Below are positions 16,004 to 23,824 of a stretch of DNA of 36,386 nucleotides, in pieces. Below the pieces are notes generated by a model that made no database searches, was not told the origin of the DNA, and was given only the letters and a program-made list of their open reading frames with translations. The first letter of the stretch is position 1, and every line of letters starts with the position of its first letter. The stretch covers positions 1-36,386 of the forward strand of contig PWEU01000418.1 of the NCBI GenBank assembly GCA_003554005.1, in the 5' to 3' direction. A program made the position numbers and the translations under genes. The DNA comes from Nitriliruptoraceae bacterium. Its GTDB lineage: Bacteria > Actinomycetota > Nitriliruptoria > Nitriliruptorales > Nitriliruptoraceae.

Positions 16004-16608
16004 CCCGTCACCCCCAGGGCGTCGCGGAGGCGGATCAGACCGTCGCGCATCCGGGTCTTGATCGTGCCCAGGGGGGTGCCCAGCAGCTCGGCGACCTCGC
16101 GGTAGGTGAACCCCTGGTAGTAGGCGAGCTCTACGGCCTGACGTTGCAGCTCGGTGAGGGTGGACAGGGCCGTGCGGACCTGCTCGTGCTCGAAGTCGAG
16201 CTCGACCCGTTCGCTGACCTCGTCGAAGTCCCTGGCATGCTGCTGGTCGGCGACCCGCTGGGCGCGGTTGCGCGACGCCTGCTCGGAGCGCACGCGGTCG
16301 ATGGCCCGGCGGTGCGCCATGGTCAGGATCCACGTCCGCGCGGAGCCCCGGTCGGGGTCGAAGCGCACCGCGGTGCGCCATACCTCGACCATCACCTCCT
16401 GGGTGACCTCCTCGGACTGGGCAGGGTCCCGGACCACCCGACGGACCACGCCGTGGACCAGGGGGCCCACCGAGTCGTACAACGCCGCGAAGGCGGCCTG
16501 GTCACCACGAGCGACCGCGAGCAACAGCTCGTCGTCGCCGACCTCGACCGCGGTCCCGGTCATGAGAGACGGCTCCGCCACGGGGTGGAGCCAGCGTTCG
16601 GGCGCCAC
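16000..16608 (-). CDS. sigK: ECF RNA polymerase sigma factor, SigK-like
   Basis: This ECF sigma factor is 202 residues from the GTG at 16608. Region 2 is AFAALYDSVGPLVHGVV through RTWILTMAHRRAIDRVR; region 4 is LTELQRQAVELAYYQGFTYREVAELLG, ending in KTRMRDGLIRLRDAL. It resembles mycobacterial SigK (the TWILTMAHRRAIDRVR and LAYYQGFTYREV stretches), and the partner gene encodes an RskA-type protein. Two starts are possible: GTG 16608 (GGAGG, 5 bp) or ATG 16563 (GGAG, 9 bp). The protein has no cysteine, so it lacks the disulfide switch described for M. tuberculosis SigK. Its regulon is not evident here. Confidence 0.9.
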   Translation of the reverse strand: MAPERWLHPVAEPSLMTGTAVEVGDDELLLAVARGDQAAFAALYDSVGPLVHGVVRRVVRDPAQSEEVTQEVMVEVWRTAVRFDPDRGSARTWILTMAHRRAIDRVRSEQASRNRAQRVADQQHARDFDEVSERVELDFEHEQVRTALSTLTELQRQAVELAYYQGFTYREVAELLGTPLGTIKTRMRDGLIRLRDALGVTG

Positions 16609-16758
16609 GCCACCCTCCAGGGTCGGCCGCGCGCCATCAGCGCGGGAAGGACGTCAGGACGAGCCGCGGGAGCCACGGTCTCACCTCTTCTTCGGTGACC
16701 GAGGCCGCGTGGTTGCCTCGGGTTCCGGGATCGTCCCGATCGTGCGCATCGGGGCGGC

Positions 16759-17982
16759 CTACAGGTCGGCGTAGGAGTGCAGGCCCACGATCACGTAGTT
16801 GGCGATCAGGTACGTGCCCATCAGGACGATGAACGCGGCGACGCCGATCCACGCGGCCCCGCGTCCCTTCACCCCGCGGGTGGCCCGGGCGTGGAGGTAG
16901 CCGGCGTAGGCGATCCAGGTCAGGAACGCACCGGTCTCCTTGGGGTCCCAGCCCCAGAAGCGGCCCCAGGAGACCTCCGCCCACATCGCCCCGGCGATCG
17001 TGCCGACCGTCCACAGCACGAAGGCGAAGGCGGTCGTGCGGTGGGCGAGCCCATCCATCGTCGCGGTTGGGGGCAGGAAGGGGACGAACCAGCGCGCGAC
17101 CAGCGCCGCGGCGACCATGGTCAGGTTGACCGTCAGGAAGCGACCCAGCCCCGCCGACCAGGTGTCGGCCGTGACGAGCCACACCCATGACACCAGCGCG
17201 GTGCCGAGGAAGGGGCCGATGGCCAGCTTGACCGCCGGCACCCCGCGACGCAGGGCGCGGTGGTAGGCGAGCAGCTCCGCGTGCTCGCGCTCGTCGTCCG
17301 GATCGAGCTCAGCGCCGTCACCGCTCGAGCCGCTGCTCGAGGTCGGGGGGTCGGCTGCAGGTTCGGTCACCGACCCGTCCGAGACATCGCCGACGTAGGC
17401 CGCGCCGACGGTCGAGCCACCCCCGGAACGCGACCGCTCCGCCGCCACCGCCAGCTCGGCGGTGTCGCGCAGCAGGTACAGCGCGTTGAACACGAAGGCA
17501 GCCGCGAAGACCCCCATCGCGCCGACCAGCAGGGACACGGGGAAGGGCCGCCACCAGGTGTCGAGGATCGGCATGAGCGGACCGGGCTCGGCGTACATCA
17601 GCATCGCCATGCCGAGCACCAGCGCGCCGCCGAGCAGCACGAAGCCGTTCAGCTCCGGGCGTCGCCGCACGAACTGCAGGTGGATCAGCCCGACGACGAC
17701 CCCCACCAGGGCCATCAGGGAGGTCACCTCGAACATGTTGCCGAGCGGGAGCCGGTCCTGGGCGAGGCCGCGGAAGATCTCGTGGGCCACGTGCGCGGTG
17801 ATGCCCAGCACGGCCAGGATGCCGCCGAGACGTTGGGCGAGCCGGCCCCGCTCACGCTGGGCCGTCCGCCCCACCGTGGTCGTCAGCGCGTAGAGGTAGA
17901 CGACACTGGCACCGAGGTAGAGCATCAGCGTGGTGGGGAAGTACAGCAGCCGGGACAGCTCGGCGAGCTGGTCGGAGCCCAT
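16759..17982 (-). CDS. ccsA: Cytochrome c maturation heme-handling protein CcsA (System II, HemC/CcsB-type)
   Basis: This polytopic membrane protein of system II cytochrome c synthesis presents heme for attachment to apocytochromes outside the membrane. The Trp-rich WWD motif is clear (WGRFWGWDPKET), with conserved flanks (GTIAGAMWAEVS, FLTWIAYAGYLHARATRG). About eight membrane helices are visible. A Ser/Gly/Asp-rich, probably cytoplasmic loop of about 60 residues interrupts the helices near residues 185-245; this is longer than in many homologues. The ATG at 17982 fits the GAGGTGA ribosome site; a GTG at 17988 is also possible. It is directly downstream of resB and is the last gene of resA-ccdA-resB-ccsA. 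Confidence 0.94.
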   Translation of the reverse strand: MGSDQLAELSRLLYFPTTLMLYLGASVVYLYALTTTVGRTAQRERGRLAQRLGGILAVLGITAHVAHEIFRGLAQDRLPLGNMFEVTSLMALVGVVVGLIHLQFVRRRPELNGFVLLGGALVLGMAMLMYAEPGPLMPILDTWWRPFPVSLLVGAMGVFAAAFVFNALYLLRDTAELAVAAERSRSGGGSTVGAAYVGDVSDGSVTEPAADPPTSSSGSSGDGAELDPDDEREHAELLAYHRALRRGVPAVKLAIGPFLGTALVSWVWLVTADTWSAGLGRFLTVNLTMVAAALVARWFVPFLPPTATMDGLAHRTTAFAFVLWTVGTIAGAMWAEVSWGRFWGWDPKETGAFLTWIAYAGYLHARATRGVKGRGAAWIGVAAFIVLMGTYLIANYVIVGLHSYADL

Positions 17983-17989
17983 GGTCACG

Positions 17990-19663
17990 TCACCTCGTGG
18001 TCTCGACGGCGGGGGTGGCGGTCGGTGTCTGGGGGTCGGGGTCGGGGTGAGGAGCGGCGGGCGCGCCCCCGGTCGCTGCCATCAGCTCGGCGACGAGGTC
18101 CGCGAACTCCTCCTCGAAGGCCTCGGGTCGCTGGAAGGACCGGCCGGCGACGGTGACGAGGGTACGTGGCGCGGCGCCGTCCTCCATCGTCACGACCCAC
18201 AGACGACGGCGGTAGGCGTAGAGGGAGCCGAGCAGGCCGACGACGAGCAGCACCGAACCGAACAGCAGGTACGGCACCTGCGGCCGCGAGCTGACCTGGT
18301 ACCCGACCCACCGGCGCAGCTCCGGGAAGGTGATGGTGACCCCCTCCAGCTCCATCGACTGGCCGAGGCGCAGGGCGCCGAAGCCCTGGGAGGTGAGCGC
18401 CTCGACATCCAGCTCGTTGATGGTCTGCTGGGTGGCGCCGAGACGCAGATCGCCCCGGAACTGCTGGAACACCAGCAGCGGCGCGTCGGCCCACGGGGCA
18501 CCGGTCGGGACCGGTCGACCGTCCTCACCATCGGGTGCGAAGGGGTAGAGGAACACGTCCAGCCCGACATCCGGGTCGGCAGCCGGCGCCTTGACCGCCC
18601 CCCGGAAGAAACCGCCGTCGGTGATCACAGGGGTCAGGAAGGTGTCGTGCACCACCTCGCCGTCCACCTCGACGACCACCCTGGGGGCGTACCCCCAGTC
18701 GAGCTGGGTGATCCGCGTGCCGTCGAGGTTCAGTGGCCGGGTGCTGTCGATCACCGCGTCGAAGGGCTCGCCGTCCGCCGGAGTGACGCGCACGTCGGAG
18801 CGGAAGACGGTCGGTTGCCCGGCGCCGGGGGCCAGCGGATCGCGGACCCAGTCGACGTGGAAGCGCTCCAGCTCCAACCGCCCCCCCTGGTGGTCCCCCT
18901 CGCCGAACCAGCGGCCCGGGCTGTAGGCCCAGTAGGACACGGCGGTGTCACGGAAGCCGGGGTCACCCTCGACCACGCCACGCTGGCCCTCGAAGGTCAG
19001 CAGCTGGCCGAGGACGATCGCCGCGAGCAGGACGTAGAAGCTGAGGTGGAACACCAGGCTCCCGCCTTCACGGGCCCACAGCCCGGCCTCGGCGGCGACC
19101 TGATCGGGCCGGGGGTCCGCATCGTTCGCATCGTGACGGCGGACCCGCCACCGGCGCCGGCCGAGGAGCTCGGCCGCGGCCGCGCGCACCTCGGCGGGTG
19201 AGCGATCGGTGACGAAGTCGGTGCGCTCGTCCTGGGCCCCGAGGTGGCGCACGACGGGCGGCTGGCTGCGCCGGACCAGGCGGACCCAGGCCTTGATGCG
19301 CGGGATCAGACAGGCGGTCAGGCTGATGTACAGCGCCAGCAGGACCGCGAGGAAGATGGCGGAGCCGTAGACGTCGTAGGCACCGATGGCATCCAGCACC
19401 CGGCTGACCCCCACGCCGGGCCCGGCCTCCCCCTCGCGCCAGGTCGTCACCGTCGACGGCACGTTCGGTTCCTGGGGGACGGCGGTGGCCACGATGCTGA
19501 GGATGGCCAACGCCAGCAGCAGGTAGAGGGCGGTCCGCATCCGCGCCAGCCACCGCCAGCCCAGCAGGACCGACTCCCAGACGAAGGCCACGGGGCCCGA
19601 CGGCGCGGCCCGCCGGCGACGGACCGGCGGGTTCTGCTGGGGAGGGAGGGCCGACTCGGGCAC
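17990..19663 (-). CDS. resB: Cytochrome c maturation protein ResB/Ccs1
   Basis: ResB (557 residues) is the partner of CcsA in system II, forming the heme-ligation complex. N-terminal helices are visible at about residues 38-60 (MRTALYLLLALAILSIVATAVP) and 90-110, a third near LVFHLSFYVLLAAIVLGQLL, then a large extracytoplasmic domain (SYWAYSPGRW, IDSTRPLNLDG, LDWGYAPRV). A last helix (VPYLLFGSVLLVVGLLGSLYAYRRRLWV) comes near the C-terminus, followed by a Pro/Thr tail. The GTG at 19663 is preceded by AGGAA at 9 bp; longer in-frame readings run through ccdA. The stop is 7 bp before the ccsA ATG. Confidence 0.93.
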   Translation of the reverse strand: MPESALPPQQNPPVRRRRAAPSGPVAFVWESVLLGWRWLARMRTALYLLLALAILSIVATAVPQEPNVPSTVTTWREGEAGPGVGVSRVLDAIGAYDVYGSAIFLAVLLALYISLTACLIPRIKAWVRLVRRSQPPVVRHLGAQDERTDFVTDRSPAEVRAAAAELLGRRRWRVRRHDANDADPRPDQVAAEAGLWAREGGSLVFHLSFYVLLAAIVLGQLLTFEGQRGVVEGDPGFRDTAVSYWAYSPGRWFGEGDHQGGRLELERFHVDWVRDPLAPGAGQPTVFRSDVRVTPADGEPFDAVIDSTRPLNLDGTRITQLDWGYAPRVVVEVDGEVVHDTFLTPVITDGGFFRGAVKAPAADPDVGLDVFLYPFAPDGEDGRPVPTGAPWADAPLLVFQQFRGDLRLGATQQTINELDVEALTSQGFGALRLGQSMELEGVTITFPELRRWVGYQVSSRPQVPYLLFGSVLLVVGLLGSLYAYRRRLWVVTMEDGAAPRTLVTVAGRSFQRPEAFEEEFADLVAELMAATGGAPAAPHPDPDPQTPTATPAVETTR

Positions 19664-19701
19664 GGGGCGGGGTTCCTGTCGGGTGGGTGCGGGGGCGAGG
19701 A

Positions 19702-20454
19702 TCAGATCGGCGGCTCGAACCCTTGGATCAGCGGGCGGAGCAGGAACATCATCCGGTCCCACAGCCCGGTCGCGATCGACAGACCGACGGCGACCAGGAG
19801 GCTGCCCCCGAGGACCTGCAGCGTGCGGGCGTTGCGCTTGAGGAACTCCAAGGCCCCGGACATCCGGCGGAACAGCACCCCGAACAGCACGAAGGGCAGC
19901 CCCAGTCCCAGGGCGTAGATGAAACCGAGCGCCGCTCCGCGGGCGGACACCCCGGAGCTCACGTTCAGCGACAGCGTCAGGATCGCCCCGGCGGCGGGGC
20001 CGATGCACGGCGTCCACCCCACGCCGAAGACGAACCCGAGGACCGGTGCGGTGGCCAGCCCGCCGGCGGGTGCCCGGCTCATGAGCCGGTACTCCCGGTT
20101 GAACCGACCGAGCGCCATCATCAGCCCGAGGAAGGCGACCACCGAACCCATCACCACCTGCGCGGTCGTGGAGCGCGCCAGGGTGTTCACGGTGCCGACG
20201 GCGAACCCCAGCATGGTGAACGGGATCGCGAAGCCGAACACGAACAGCAGCGAGCCCACCAGGACCCGGCCGCGGGCCCGGGCGTCGGCCTCGACGAGGT
20301 CCTGCCCCGAGAGCCCGGTGATGTAGGACAGGTACCCCGGCACCAGGGGCAGCACACAGGGCGACGCGAAGGACACCAGGCCCGCGATCAGCGCGATCGC
20401 GGCCGCGAACAGCAGGTTCGCGTCGACGATGATCGCCTGGATGGTCTCGGCCAC
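19702..20454 (-). CDS. ccdA: Cytochrome c biogenesis thiol-disulfide transporter CcdA
   Basis: CcdA carries reducing equivalents across the membrane from cytoplasmic thioredoxin to ResA. This 250-residue protein has six predicted helices and the two redox cysteines in helices 1 and 4: C33 in SFASPCVLPLVPGYLSYI and C150 in GVGWTPCIGP. It follows resA by 3 bp and precedes resB by 38 bp. The gene order resA-ccdA-resB-ccsA is that of a complete system II. Confidence 0.95.
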   Translation of the reverse strand: MAETIQAIIVDANLLFAAAIALIAGLVSFASPCVLPLVPGYLSYITGLSGQDLVEADARARGRVLVGSLLFVFGFAIPFTMLGFAVGTVNTLARSTTAQVVMGSVVAFLGLMMALGRFNREYRLMSRAPAGGLATAPVLGFVFGVGWTPCIGPAAGAILTLSLNVSSGVSARGAALGFIYALGLGLPFVLFGVLFRRMSGALEFLKRNARTLQVLGGSLLVAVGLSIATGLWDRMMFLLRPLIQGFEPPI

Positions 20455-20457
20455 TGG

Positions 20458-21018
20458 TCAGTCCTCGTCGGCGATCGCGGCGGCCAGCGAGGTGGTCTCA
20501 CGGGTGCCGATCACGCCGAACACGCGGACCGCGACGCGGCCCTCACGGTCGATGAACAGGGTCGAGGGGATGTTGCGTGGCCCGACCCCGGAGAACCGGG
20601 ACGCGTAGTCGTTGGCGGGGTCGTACAGCGAGGGGTAGGGGATCTCGAACTCGCGGACGTGGGCCAGCGCGTTGACCTCGGCGTCCTCGATGTTGACCCC
20701 GAGGAAGGCGACCTCGTCGTCGGGGAGCAACTCGAACGCCTCGTTGAGATCGGGCTGTTCCACCCGGCAGGGTCCGCACCACGACGCCCAGAAGTTGAGC
20801 ACGACGACGCGGCCGGCGAGGTCCTCCAGGCCGAGCTCGCGCTCCTCGCCCACGACCCGCAGCTGGTCGACCGGAGCGTCCAGCCGCTCCTCGGCGGGGA
20901 TCGGGCACAGCCCCGGCCGGACCCCCGGCAGGGGCTCACAGCCGCTGGCTGCGGAGGTGCCCGAGGCGCAGGACACCAGCAGCAGCGCGCCAGCCAGCAG
21001 CCAGCCGTGCAGTCGCAT
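20458..21018 (-). CDS. resA: Thioredoxin-like lipoprotein ResA/CcsX
   Basis: This 186-residue lipoprotein reduces the CxxCH thiols of apocytochrome c. The N-terminus has a signal peptide ending in a lipobox LVSC (lipidated C17). The thioredoxin active site W80-C-G-P-C84 sits in VVLNFWASWCGPC, followed by the TlpA/ResA-like region and cis-Pro loop NIPSTLFID. Two extra cysteines (C27, C38) lie before the thioredoxin fold. The ATG at 21018 has a strong GGAGG with 6 bp spacing. It is the first gene of the maturation operon, directly downstream of the bc-type operon whose cytochrome c it probably helps to mature. Confidence 0.93.
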   Translation of the reverse strand: MRLHGWLLAGALLLVSCASGTSAASGCEPLPGVRPGLCPIPAEERLDAPVDQLRVVGEERELGLEDLAGRVVVLNFWASWCGPCRVEQPDLNEAFELLPDDEVAFLGVNIEDAEVNALAHVREFEIPYPSLYDPANDYASRFSGVGPRNIPSTLFIDREGRVAVRVFGVIGTRETTSLAAAIADED

Positions 21019-21242
21019 CGGAGCCCTCCAGGATACGGGCGGGGTGGAGACTGAGGGTGCCCGGTCCGGCGCCGGGACGCGAACCCACTGGGGTCCGGAC
21101 CCGGCGCGCGCACGGCCGACGCCCGGCCCGCGGTCGAGCCCGCCCCGTCGAAGCGGCCGCACCGGTGACAGCGGGGTGCAACCCGGCGTCGGCCCCTGAG
21201 GACGGGACCGCTGACGATCGGGCCGCTGTCGGCCGAAGGTCG

Positions 21243-22166
21243 CTACTGGGCGATCGGTTCGGCGATGCGCTCCGGTTCCTCGACCTCGACGTTCTGGAGC
21301 CGCTTGTCCCGCCACTCCAGCCGGTCCAGCCAGAACAGGCTGGCCGCGAACAGCACCAGCGCGATCACGGTCCAGATCGCCGAGGGGACCCACTCGGCGC
21401 CGGGATCGTAGAAGGCGAACCAGTACTGCGGCTCACCCACCGGGACCGGATCGAAGGGCACACCGTCGGCATCGGTGAAGGTGGCCGTGGCCTGGAACTG
21501 CTGGGTGGCCAGCAGCACGCCGGTGCCGGGGTGCTCGTGGACGAGGGTGTCGTCGATCCGCTGGACACCGAAGAACGGTTGTGCGCGCCCCACGGCGCCG
21601 TCGGGTCGCTGGGCAGCGGCGTCCTCCTCGTACTCCGCGCGACGGGTGACGCCGATCTGGGCGACGTTGTTGTCGTCGGTGGGCAGGAACTGTGACTGCA
21701 TGTTGTCCACGGCCTGGCTGCCCCGCCCGGAGAGCTGCCCGAAGGCGGGACGTCCCTCGAGCGTCTCCTCGTCGAGATCGCCGAGCCCGAGGAACTCCGG
21801 CACCGTCTCGAAGCGGTCCACCTCGGTCCCGCCAGGGAAGAAACCGGCGCGGGGCGAGCCCTCCTCGAAGGCGTACCACTGCGGGCTGTAGTGGTCCGAG
21901 GCCTGTCCCGGGAGGTGGTCGATGCCGGTGTTGGGCGGGATCCCGGGCCCGCCGAACCACCAGAAGACGCCCAGGAGGAAGGCGCCCCCGAAGAACGCGG
22001 TGCCGTAGATCGCCCCCGCCTTCTTCGCCCCGTAGTTGGACCACAGCAGGAGGTACACCGAGCCCGACATGAACAGCAGGCCGAGAGGGACGGCGAGGAT
22101 CGCGACCGGGTGGTCGGCGGGGATCGCCTCCTCGACGGCGAGGAAGGTGATGAGCTCGAGCATCAT
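21243..22166 (-). CDS. Unidentified membrane protein at the end of the bc-type operon
   Basis: I do not recognise this 307-residue protein. It has two N-terminal helices (about 19-40, HPVAILAVPLGLLFMSGSVY; about 47-71, including GTAFFGGAFLLGVFWWFGG), a long extracytoplasmic segment (about 75-260), and a third helix near residues 262-283 (WVPSAIWTVIALVLFAASLF). The extracytoplasmic segment has no CxxCH heme motif or Cys cluster, and its Trp/Tyr/Phe and acidic content suggest a folded domain. The start overlaps the cytochrome c stop (ATGA), so it is made stoichiometrically with that protein. The context makes it a likely accessory subunit of the menaquinol-cytochrome c complex, or of a supercomplex with the terminal oxidase. 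That role is inference. Confidence 0.85.
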   Translation of the reverse strand: MMLELITFLAVEEAIPADHPVAILAVPLGLLFMSGSVYLLLWSNYGAKKAGAIYGTAFFGGAFLLGVFWWFGGPGIPPNTGIDHLPGQASDHYSPQWYAFEEGSPRAGFFPGGTEVDRFETVPEFLGLGDLDEETLEGRPAFGQLSGRGSQAVDNMQSQFLPTDDNNVAQIGVTRRAEYEEDAAAQRPDGAVGRAQPFFGVQRIDDTLVHEHPGTGVLLATQQFQATATFTDADGVPFDPVPVGEPQYWFAFYDPGAEWVPSAIWTVIALVLFAASLFWLDRLEWRDKRLQNVEVEEPERIAEPIAQ

Positions 22167-23149
22167 TCGTCTCCCTCTGGCAGCCCGCCGATCTGGGCGG
22201 TGCGGGGTCCACCGAGGTCCTGGAAGGACTCGATGTGGTCGATCACGGCCTCGATCGCGTCATCGGTGAGCTCGAGCGCGAAGGAGGGCATCGGGGCGTT
22301 GCCGGGCAGGTTGCGGCCCTCGTGCAGCACCTGACGGACCGCGTTACGAGCCTGGACCAGACTCTCGTCGTCCTCACCCGACCAGCCGTAGCGCTCGTAG
22401 ACGTTCCACAGCTGCGGTCCGACGTAGCCTTCGGCGTTCGGCCCGTGGCACCGGGCGCAGCTGACCTCGAACACGTCCTCGCCGCTGCGTCCGACGAAGG
22501 CCTGGGCCTCGGGAATCTCGCCGGTCTGGACCGACAGGATGTAGGTGGTGATCTGCTCCAGCTGGTTGTCGGAGTAGACGCCACCTGCCGCGATGCCGAA
22601 GGCGTTCATCGGGGTGCCGGGGCGACCGTGGATCAGGGTCAGCAGGATGAACTCACGCACGTCCGGCACGATCTCGGAGTCGGCGTAACGGGCGACGATG
22701 TTGTCGAGCGCCGGCGCAGGCCAGGGTGCGTCGACGTCCGGGGACGGGTGCGGGGCGGAGCCACCTTCCAGGTTGACGCCGTGGCACGAGGCGCAGGCGT
22801 TCTGGTACTCGGCCCGGCCGGCGGCCACATCTGCCTCGTAGAAGTCGTCGACCGCGTTGTTGATCCGGGTCGGCTCGATCAGCCAGTAGAGCGGGATGAA
22901 CAGCGACGCGAACACCGCCAGGGCCACGCCCCAGGACATGGCCCGTTCCATCCCGCTGGTCTCGAGCTCCTCGTCGGCGTGGTAGGGGCGCATGGCGAGC
23001 GGGATGTCGGCGTTGCGCTTCGGTCCGGAGCGCTTGCCCGGCCCGACGACGAAGTACGCGAGACCGAACCCGACCAGCGCCACGATGAGGATCAGCAGCG
23101 GGACGGTGCCGGAACCGCCGCCTTCGGCGGCGAGGAAGAGGTGGTTCAT
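22163..23149 (-). CDS. Membrane-anchored diheme cytochrome c of the bc-type complex
   Basis: This 328-residue protein has two N-terminal helices (about 17-36 and 72-92) and two c-type domains. The heme sites are C119-A-S-C-H123 and C231-A-R-C-H235, with probable axial Met in TPMNAF (M181) and APMPSF (M287). Linked diheme cytochrome c subunits occur in actinobacterial bc complexes (QcrC), where they pass electrons directly to cytochrome aa3, but there the single helix is C-terminal. Here two helices are N-terminal, so it is not a simple QcrC. The ATG at 23149 has GGGAG at 7 bp and follows the Rieske gene by 16 bp. Confidence 0.92.
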   Translation of the reverse strand: MNHLFLAAEGGGSGTVPLLILIVALVGFGLAYFVVGPGKRSGPKRNADIPLAMRPYHADEELETSGMERAMSWGVALAVFASLFIPLYWLIEPTRINNAVDDFYEADVAAGRAEYQNACASCHGVNLEGGSAPHPSPDVDAPWPAPALDNIVARYADSEIVPDVREFILLTLIHGRPGTPMNAFGIAAGGVYSDNQLEQITTYILSVQTGEIPEAQAFVGRSGEDVFEVSCARCHGPNAEGYVGPQLWNVYERYGWSGEDDESLVQARNAVRQVLHEGRNLPGNAPMPSFALELTDDAIEAVIDHIESFQDLGGPRTAQIGGLPEGDE

Positions 23150-23165
23150 CGCAAGGCTCCCGGGC

Positions 23166-23771
23166 TCAGGCATCGATGCACGCCGGACCCTCGGGCGGCT
23201 GCTCGAGGGCGTTGGCGGTCCGTGCTGGGCCGGTCAGTGGGTTACCGAGGTCGACGACGAACTGGCCGTCGTCGTCGACGAAGCTGGAGTACCGGTCCAG
23301 GCCCCGGGGAGCGGGTCCGCCCTGCCACTCGCCGTAGCGGTTGTAGCGCGACCCGTGGCAGGGGCACTCGAACCACTGGGAGGACTGGCACCACGGGACC
23401 CCGCCCCCCAGGTGCGGGCAGGACTGGGAGTTGACCGCCATCAGCCCGGTGGTGTCATCGAGGATCGCGTGGTCGTCGCCGTAGGCCCGCATGGCGGCGC
23501 TGGAGGAGGGGTCCCAGACCAGCACGGAGATACCGCCGTCGGGGATCCGCAGAGGTGTGCGGTCGTTGAGCACGTTGTTGGCGATGTCCCGGGCGTCGCC
23601 CAGCGCGACCTCACCGAACAGTCCGTCGCCGAGCCGTGGCCACAGCATCCCGAGGGGGCCGAGCCCGAAACCCACCAGCCCCGCACCGACCGAACCGATC
23701 AGGCTGTAGCGGAGGAACGTGCGGCGCTCGACCGGCTTGAGCGTCGAGCGGCTCTTGCCGTCGTCTGCCAT
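23166..23771 (-). CDS. qcrA: Rieske iron-sulfur protein of the bc-type complex
   Basis: This 201-residue Rieske subunit takes electrons from menaquinol at the Qo site. The N-terminus has a twin-arginine motif (RRTFLRYSLIG) and one anchor helix (about 22-45). The [2Fe-2S] ligands are C118 and H120 in box I (SCPHLGG) and C136 and H139 in box II (ECPCHGS). The usual second Cys of box I (HLGC) is Gly123; C128 in VPWC probably makes the disulfide with C138. The start at ATG 23771 has AAGGA at 7 bp; upstream in-frame residues look non-coding. It lies between subunit IV and cytochrome c. Confidence 0.95.
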   Translation of the reverse strand: MADDGKSRSTLKPVERRTFLRYSLIGSVGAGLVGFGLGPLGMLWPRLGDGLFGEVALGDARDIANNVLNDRTPLRIPDGGISVLVWDPSSSAAMRAYGDDHAILDDTTGLMAVNSQSCPHLGGGVPWCQSSQWFECPCHGSRYNRYGEWQGGPAPRGLDRYSSFVDDDGQFVVDLGNPLTGPARTANALEQPPEGPACIDA

Positions 23772-23824
23772 GGTCTCGTCCTTGGTCGTGTGCGCCGCTG
23801 AGGAGGGGCGCGTCGATCGCTCGT

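Noticed and set aside
16560..16676. A 38-codon frame starting at GTG 16676 (GAGG at 7 bp) and ending in an ATGA overlap with the alternative sigK start
   Set aside because: It overlaps the longer sigK start in another frame and shows no conserved sequence; the ribosome site and overlap could be chance. Ribosome profiling could revive it.
16715..16745. GATCG-tcc-CGATC hairpin downstream of ccsA as terminator
   Set aside because: Short stem and no T-run on either strand.
21030..21035. TATCCT (minus strand) as a -10 for resA
   Set aside because: It would place the transcription start inside or past the GGAGG ribosome site, leaving a leader too short to use it.
21050..21140. GC-rich palindromes (GGGTCCGGACCC, CCGGCGCCGG) and a T-arm-like GGGTTCGCGTCCC after the bc-type operon
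   Set aside because: No cloverleaf can be folded, so not a tRNA; no U-tract follows, so an intrinsic terminator is not supported.
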